A DNA stretch of 10,402 bases from Clostridiales bacterium UBA735 (GTDB lineage: Bacteria; Bacillota; Clostridia; Oscillospirales; Oscillospiraceae). The stretch is taken from the NCBI GenBank assembly GCA_002298695.1, contig DBLB01000105.1, positions 1 to 10,402 on the forward strand, given 5' to 3'. A program made the position numbers and the translations under genes. Shown here piece by piece: positions 7,458 to 10,402 of this stretch. The notes beneath the pieces were generated by a model, which was given only the letters and a program-made list of their open reading frames with translations, searched no databases and was not told the origin of the DNA. Each line of letters opens with the position of its first letter. The stretch's first letter is position 1.

Positions 7458-8609
7458 ATGAACATTACAAAAAAGCTGCTCTGCCTCGGCGTCCTGCTTG
7501 TGCTCTGCCTCGTGCCGGCGCTGACGCTGCTCTCCGCGCTGCGCAGCCCCACGGGCTGGTCGGTGCAGGAAAACCGCGCGCTGGCAGGCGCGCCGGACCT
7601 CTCCCCTGCCGCGCTCTGGACCGGCGAGACGGCTGCGCAGACCGAGGATTTCCTGAAAGATCACCTTGTGGGACGCAATACGATTTTGAAGCTGGACGTC
7701 TGGTTCCAGATGCACGTGCTGCACCGGGCCGCCGTGAACGACGTCGTGCTCGGGTCGGACGTGCTCCTGCCTGCTGCGGATATTACAGACTACCGCCCCA
7801 CTGTGCTGGCGAAGAAGGCCGGCGCGATGGCGGAGGGCCTCGCGGCCATTCAGGCAGCAGCGGAAGAGACCGGCGGCGCTTTCTGCTATGTGCTCGTACC
7901 GGAGCAGCGCTCGGCGCTGCGGGCGTTTTATCCGGACTGGATGGACAGCCGCGCCGGGCAGTATGACGCCATCCGCGCTGCATTTACCGCGGCTATGGCC
8001 GAACAGAATGTCTGCCTGCTTGACCTCTGGGATGTGTATGCCGCGCAGGACGACCTGACGCAGCTGTACTCCACAGTCGACCATCATTATACGCTCCTTG
8101 GGGCAGAGCTGGCATACAGAACCGTCTGCGATGCGCTCGCGCTGCCGTTCGTGCAGCCGGACGTGCGGGAGACGGAGCAGCGCTTCGTCGGCACCTATAG
8201 CCGGAAGCTCTACGGGCTGTCCCCGGTTTCGGAGCACTTTCAGTCCGATTTTGCCGCGCCGGTGCCCTACGCGCGCTGGGACAATGGCGAGCGCACCGAC
8301 CGACCCATGATCGACGCATCCGGCACGGACGCCTATTACACCGCCTACATGGGCGGCGACATCGGGGAAACGATCGTGCAGACCGACCGGCCGGAGCTCG
8401 GCAAGCTCCTGATCGTCGGCGATTCGTTCACAAATGCCTTTGAGGTGCTCTGCTACCGCAGCTTTGGCGAGATGCGAAGCCTCGACTACCGGCACTATTC
8501 CGAAAAGACGCTCACGGAATACATCCAGGACTATCAGCCGGACGTTGTCCTCGTCATCCGGGACGATATTTCCTGCCTCACTACGGGCGGGAACGGCTCA
8601 CTGGAATGA
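7458..8609 (+). CDS. DHHW family protein (AlgJ/AlgX-like SGNH-type acyltransferase partner)
   Basis: This 383-residue protein has an N-terminal signal/anchor (KK then hydrophobic residues about 8-27) and should face outside the cell. ENRALAGAP at about 38-46 and FLKDHLVGRN near 65-74 are typical of DHHW/AlgJ-AlgX relatives. The name motif is at 208-212 as DHHYT, with Tyr in place of the usual Trp. A GDSF block at 321-324 supplies the likely nucleophilic serine (Ser323) of an SGNH-like hydrolase fold, with Asp208 and His210 as candidate partners. Proteins of this kind act with an MBOAT partner to move acyl groups onto polysaccharides. GAGGGGG at 7446-7452 precedes the ATG, which is 12 nt after the MBOAT stop. 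It is the last gene of the operon; a terminator begins 69 nt after the stop. The catalytic assignment is by analogy and the substrate is unknown. Confidence 0.88.
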   Translation: MNITKKLLCLGVLLVLCLVPALTLLSALRSPTGWSVQENRALAGAPDLSPAALWTGETAAQTEDFLKDHLVGRNTILKLDVWFQMHVLHRAAVNDVVLGSDVLLPAADITDYRPTVLAKKAGAMAEGLAAIQAAAEETGGAFCYVLVPEQRSALRAFYPDWMDSRAGQYDAIRAAFTAAMAEQNVCLLDLWDVYAAQDDLTQLYSTVDHHYTLLGAELAYRTVCDALALPFVQPDVRETEQRFVGTYSRKLYGLSPVSEHFQSDFAAPVPYARWDNGERTDRPMIDASGTDAYYTAYMGGDIGETIVQTDRPELGKLLIVGDSFTNAFEVLCYRSFGEMRSLDYRHYSEKTLTEYIQDYQPDVVLVIRDDISCLTTGGNGSLE

Positions 8610-8678
8610 CGGCACTTACAAAAACGCCGGAGAACCTTTGCTGCTCCCTGACAGGGGGTAACAACGGCGCTGGGGGAT

Positions 8679-8711
8679 ACCCGGCTGGTGTTTATGCGCC
8701 AGCCGGGTTTT
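8679..8711 (+). terminator. Intrinsic terminator of the ylmH-DHHW operon
   Basis: ACCCGGCTGG (8679-8688) and CCAGCCGGGT (8699-8708) form a perfect 10-bp stem with a 10-nt loop, followed by a TTTT run on the plus strand (8708-8711). The minus strand lacks a matching T run, so it works mainly rightwards. The 69 nt between the DHHW stop and this hairpin hold no recognisable gene. The recombinase remnant begins about 22 nt further on. Confidence 0.85.
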
Positions 8712-8732
8712 CTGTTGCGTATGGCCAATGCT

Positions 8733-10243
8733 TCAGGATACCATCGGGACTTCTATGCGCTGTTCCGGTTCAGCGGCTTGTCTATTTTCCATGCAGCCAA
8801 TGTCGGCGTAATGGATTTCTACAGTCTGCGGTGCGTGCTTGGACCACTTCACTTCCTTTTCATGCACCACGATCTTCTGGATGAAAATCCGCAGCAGCTC
8901 CGGTGTCAGCTCTCGGATGTCTGTGTACCGCTTCGCTTTGTCGAGGAACGCTGCCGTATTGTTTACCGTTTCTTTTAGTTGTTAAATCTCTGTTTCTCGC
9001 TACGGAAGAGCTTCTGTCAGCTTTGCCTGCTCGTCCGTGTAACTGGCAGAGAGCATTTGGAACTGTTCTGCCGTGACGCGCCCCAGCACGCTGTCCTCAT
9101 AGAGCTTTTTGAAAATCGCATCCAGCTCGGCTTTGCGTTTCTGCATGGCCGCCTTTTCTTTTTCCAGCTTGCGGATCTCTTTTTGAAGCTCCGCGGACTG
9201 TTTGCTGTTCAGGTATTCGGCAAATTCTTGTGGATGCTCTCTGGCTTCCGCCGTTACCCGGCGCAGATCCTCCAGTACGATCTCATCGAGGATGCATTCC
9301 CGGATGTAGTGGGCCGTGCAGGCTTCACCATCCTTTTTGTAAGTACGGCAGGTGAAGTGGTTATAGTCGGCAGACATCGTATGTGCCCGGTGGAGGACCA
9401 TCGTCTTGCCGCAGTCGGCACAAACAACAAGCCCGGAATACTTGTTTTGCTCATCCATCTTTGTGGGGCGGCGTTTGTTCTTACGCACCCGCTGTACGAT
9501 ATCCCAAATCTCTTTTGTGATGATGGCCGGATGCGTATTTTCAAACACAAGGCATTCTTCTCTTGGGTGTTCCGTCTTGCGCTTGTCCTTATAGGATTTG
9601 GTGCTGAAACGGTAGTTCACAGTGTTGCCGAGATAGATCTCATTTTCCAGCAGGTTTGCAACCGCACTGTCCGACCAATGATACGGCTTCGTGATGTCTA
9701 AGGCGGAATGTGTCAGACCGTATTTCTGGTAAGTGTAATAGCTGGGGCAATAGACTTTTTCTTTCGTCAGGATCGTCGCAATTCGGCTGGGGCCATTGCC
9801 TGCGGCACACAGGGCGAAGATTCGTTTGACAACGGCAGCAGCTTCCTCGTCGACGATCAGCTTTTTTGTTTCCGGGTCTTTGGTATAGCCATAAGGAGCA
9901 CGGGTTCCGAGTCGTTCGCCGCGCTCCGCTTTGGCCTTTTGAACCGCGCGGATCTTTCGGCTGGTGTCCCGAATAAACACTCATTGAACAAATTTTTGAA
10001 CGGCATGAGGTCATTGCTCTCTGCATTTTCCGTGTCCACATTGTCATTGATGGCAATATATCGGACGCCGAACATCGGAAAGCGTTCCTCAATGTAGAGA
10101 CCGGTGTGAAGCTGGTTTCTGCCAAGCCGGCTGAGGTCTTTGGTTACGATGATCCCAATCTCCCCGTTTTCCATATCCGCGATCATCTGCTGAAATGCAG
10201 GTCTTTGAAAATTGCCGCCTGAAAAACCGTCATCGGCTGCTGT
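8733..10243 (-). pseudogene. Large serine recombinase, degraded (N-truncated, frameshifted, two stops)
   Basis: This is the remnant of a large serine site-specific recombinase (TndX/Tn4451-like family). Reading leftwards, homology starts inside the resolvase domain at 10243 with TAADDGFSGGNFQRPAF, and KDLSRLGRN carries the conserved arginines. The first 45-55 residues, including the catalytic serine and usual Met, are missing. After NLFNE the frame is lost at 9978-9979: GAG-TG-TTT, where GAG-TGG-TTT is expected. The recombinase domain resumes with FIRDTSRKIRAVQKAKAERG and APYGYTKD. A zinc ribbon (CADCGK ... FTC ... EACTAH) and a Lys/Glu-rich coiled coil follow. The frame then meets TAG (9002-9000) and TAA (8984-8982). 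Both interrupt a readable C-terminal DUF4368-like tail (LKETVNN, AKRYTDIRELTPELL, QKIVVHEKEVKW) ending at TGA 8735-8733. The missing N-terminus and several lesions make a non-functional remnant the best reading. Base usage is visibly less GC-rich than in the genes to the left. Confidence 0.88.
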
Positions 10244-10262
10244 ACAAAAAGGACTAATAAAT

Positions 10263-10402
10263 TTACGCCGGACAGGATTCTCGGCGCAGGGCCTCCATCA
10301 GAGCTTTGACCTCATCGGCAAGGTTCAGCCGGATGTCCATGCGCCCGTCCGGGTAGATGGTGACGGATTGCAGCAGCTCAGCAGAAATCTCTTTGGTCAG
10401 TG
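10263..10402 (-). CDS. C-terminal end of a partial gene, probably another serine recombinase
   Basis: A minus-strand frame enters from beyond the window and ends at TAA 10265-10263, giving 45 visible residues. It includes LTKEISAELLQSVTIYPDGR and DIRLNLADEVKALMEALR. The pattern (LTxE-xxxLLxxxxxYxDGRxxI followed by a hydrophobic D/E-rich end) resembles the tail of Clostridia serine recombinases, which often occur in tandem on one element. The frame differs from that of the downstream remnant, whose readable homology begins about 20 nt after this stop. The family call is tentative because only the tail is seen. Confidence 0.5.
   Translation of the reverse strand, partial: LTKEISAELLQSVTIYPDGRMDIRLNLADEVKALMEALRRESCPA

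Noticed and set aside
6891..8495. 534-codon minus-strand frame across the MBOAT and DHHW genes
   Set aside because: It spans two well-identified plus-strand genes, and its Arg/Gln/His-rich translation shows no domain. It results from GC-biased codons.
8646..8656. CCCTGACAGGG small palindrome before the operon terminator
   Set aside because: The stem is only 5 bp around one base, with no T run or promoter nearby. It is too short to support a function.
8979..9701. 240-codon plus-strand frame opposite the recombinase remnant
   Set aside because: The minus strand here encodes the recombinase zinc ribbon and coiled coil. The plus frame shows no independent motif or ribosome binding site.

Overview
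The window is GC-rich bacterial DNA with strong AGGAG-type ribosome binding sites, a DUF896 (YnzC-like) gene and a stand-alone YlmH homologue. These fit a GC-rich Firmicute of the class Clostridia, most likely an Oscillospiraceae-like gut anaerobe. That taxonomic placement is inferred from gene families and base usage, not from a search.

Layout. (1) 56-2068 (+) is a fused TRAP transporter permease of the TAXI-associated 4TM/12TM type, started at TTG. Its binding-protein partner is not in the window and is probably just upstream. (2) A perfect 14-bp hairpin at 2072-2102 separates it from a convergent minus-strand pair. (3) That pair is two FAD-dependent oxidoreductases: an HI0933/BaiN-like flavoprotein (3691-4917) followed by a COG2509-type flavoprotein (2105-3694). 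They overlap by 4 nt as ATGA, so they are probably translationally coupled. (4) The 108-bp gap at 4918-5025 carries two near-consensus divergent promoters whose -35 boxes occupy the same bases, inside a small TTGCC-AAGA-GGCAA inverted repeat. The flavoprotein operon fires leftwards and a four-gene operon fires rightwards. (5) The rightward operon is ylmH (S4-domain RNA-binding protein), a DUF896 protein, an MBOAT O-acyltransferase and a DHHW-family (AlgJ/AlgX-like) SGNH-type protein. It ends at a hairpin-plus-T-tract terminator at 8679-8711. The last two genes look like an export/acylation pair that O-acylates an extracytoplasmic glycan. (6) From about 8733 to the window end the DNA becomes visibly less GC-rich and is mobile-element debris. 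It holds a large serine recombinase pseudogene on the minus strand with a missing catalytic N-terminus, one frameshift and two in-frame stop codons. Upstream of it is the C-terminal end of a second minus-strand gene, probably also a recombinase, which runs out of the window.

No clearly new defence, toxin, RNA or CRISPR system was seen. The points most worth a second look are the shared-(-35) divergent promoter, the ylmH-DUF896-MBOAT-DHHW arrangement, and the multiply broken recombinase next to a second recombinase-like tail. The transporter, the oxidoreductases and the rightward operon look like ordinary housekeeping or accessory chromosome, with the recombinase remnant inserted just after the host operon's terminator.
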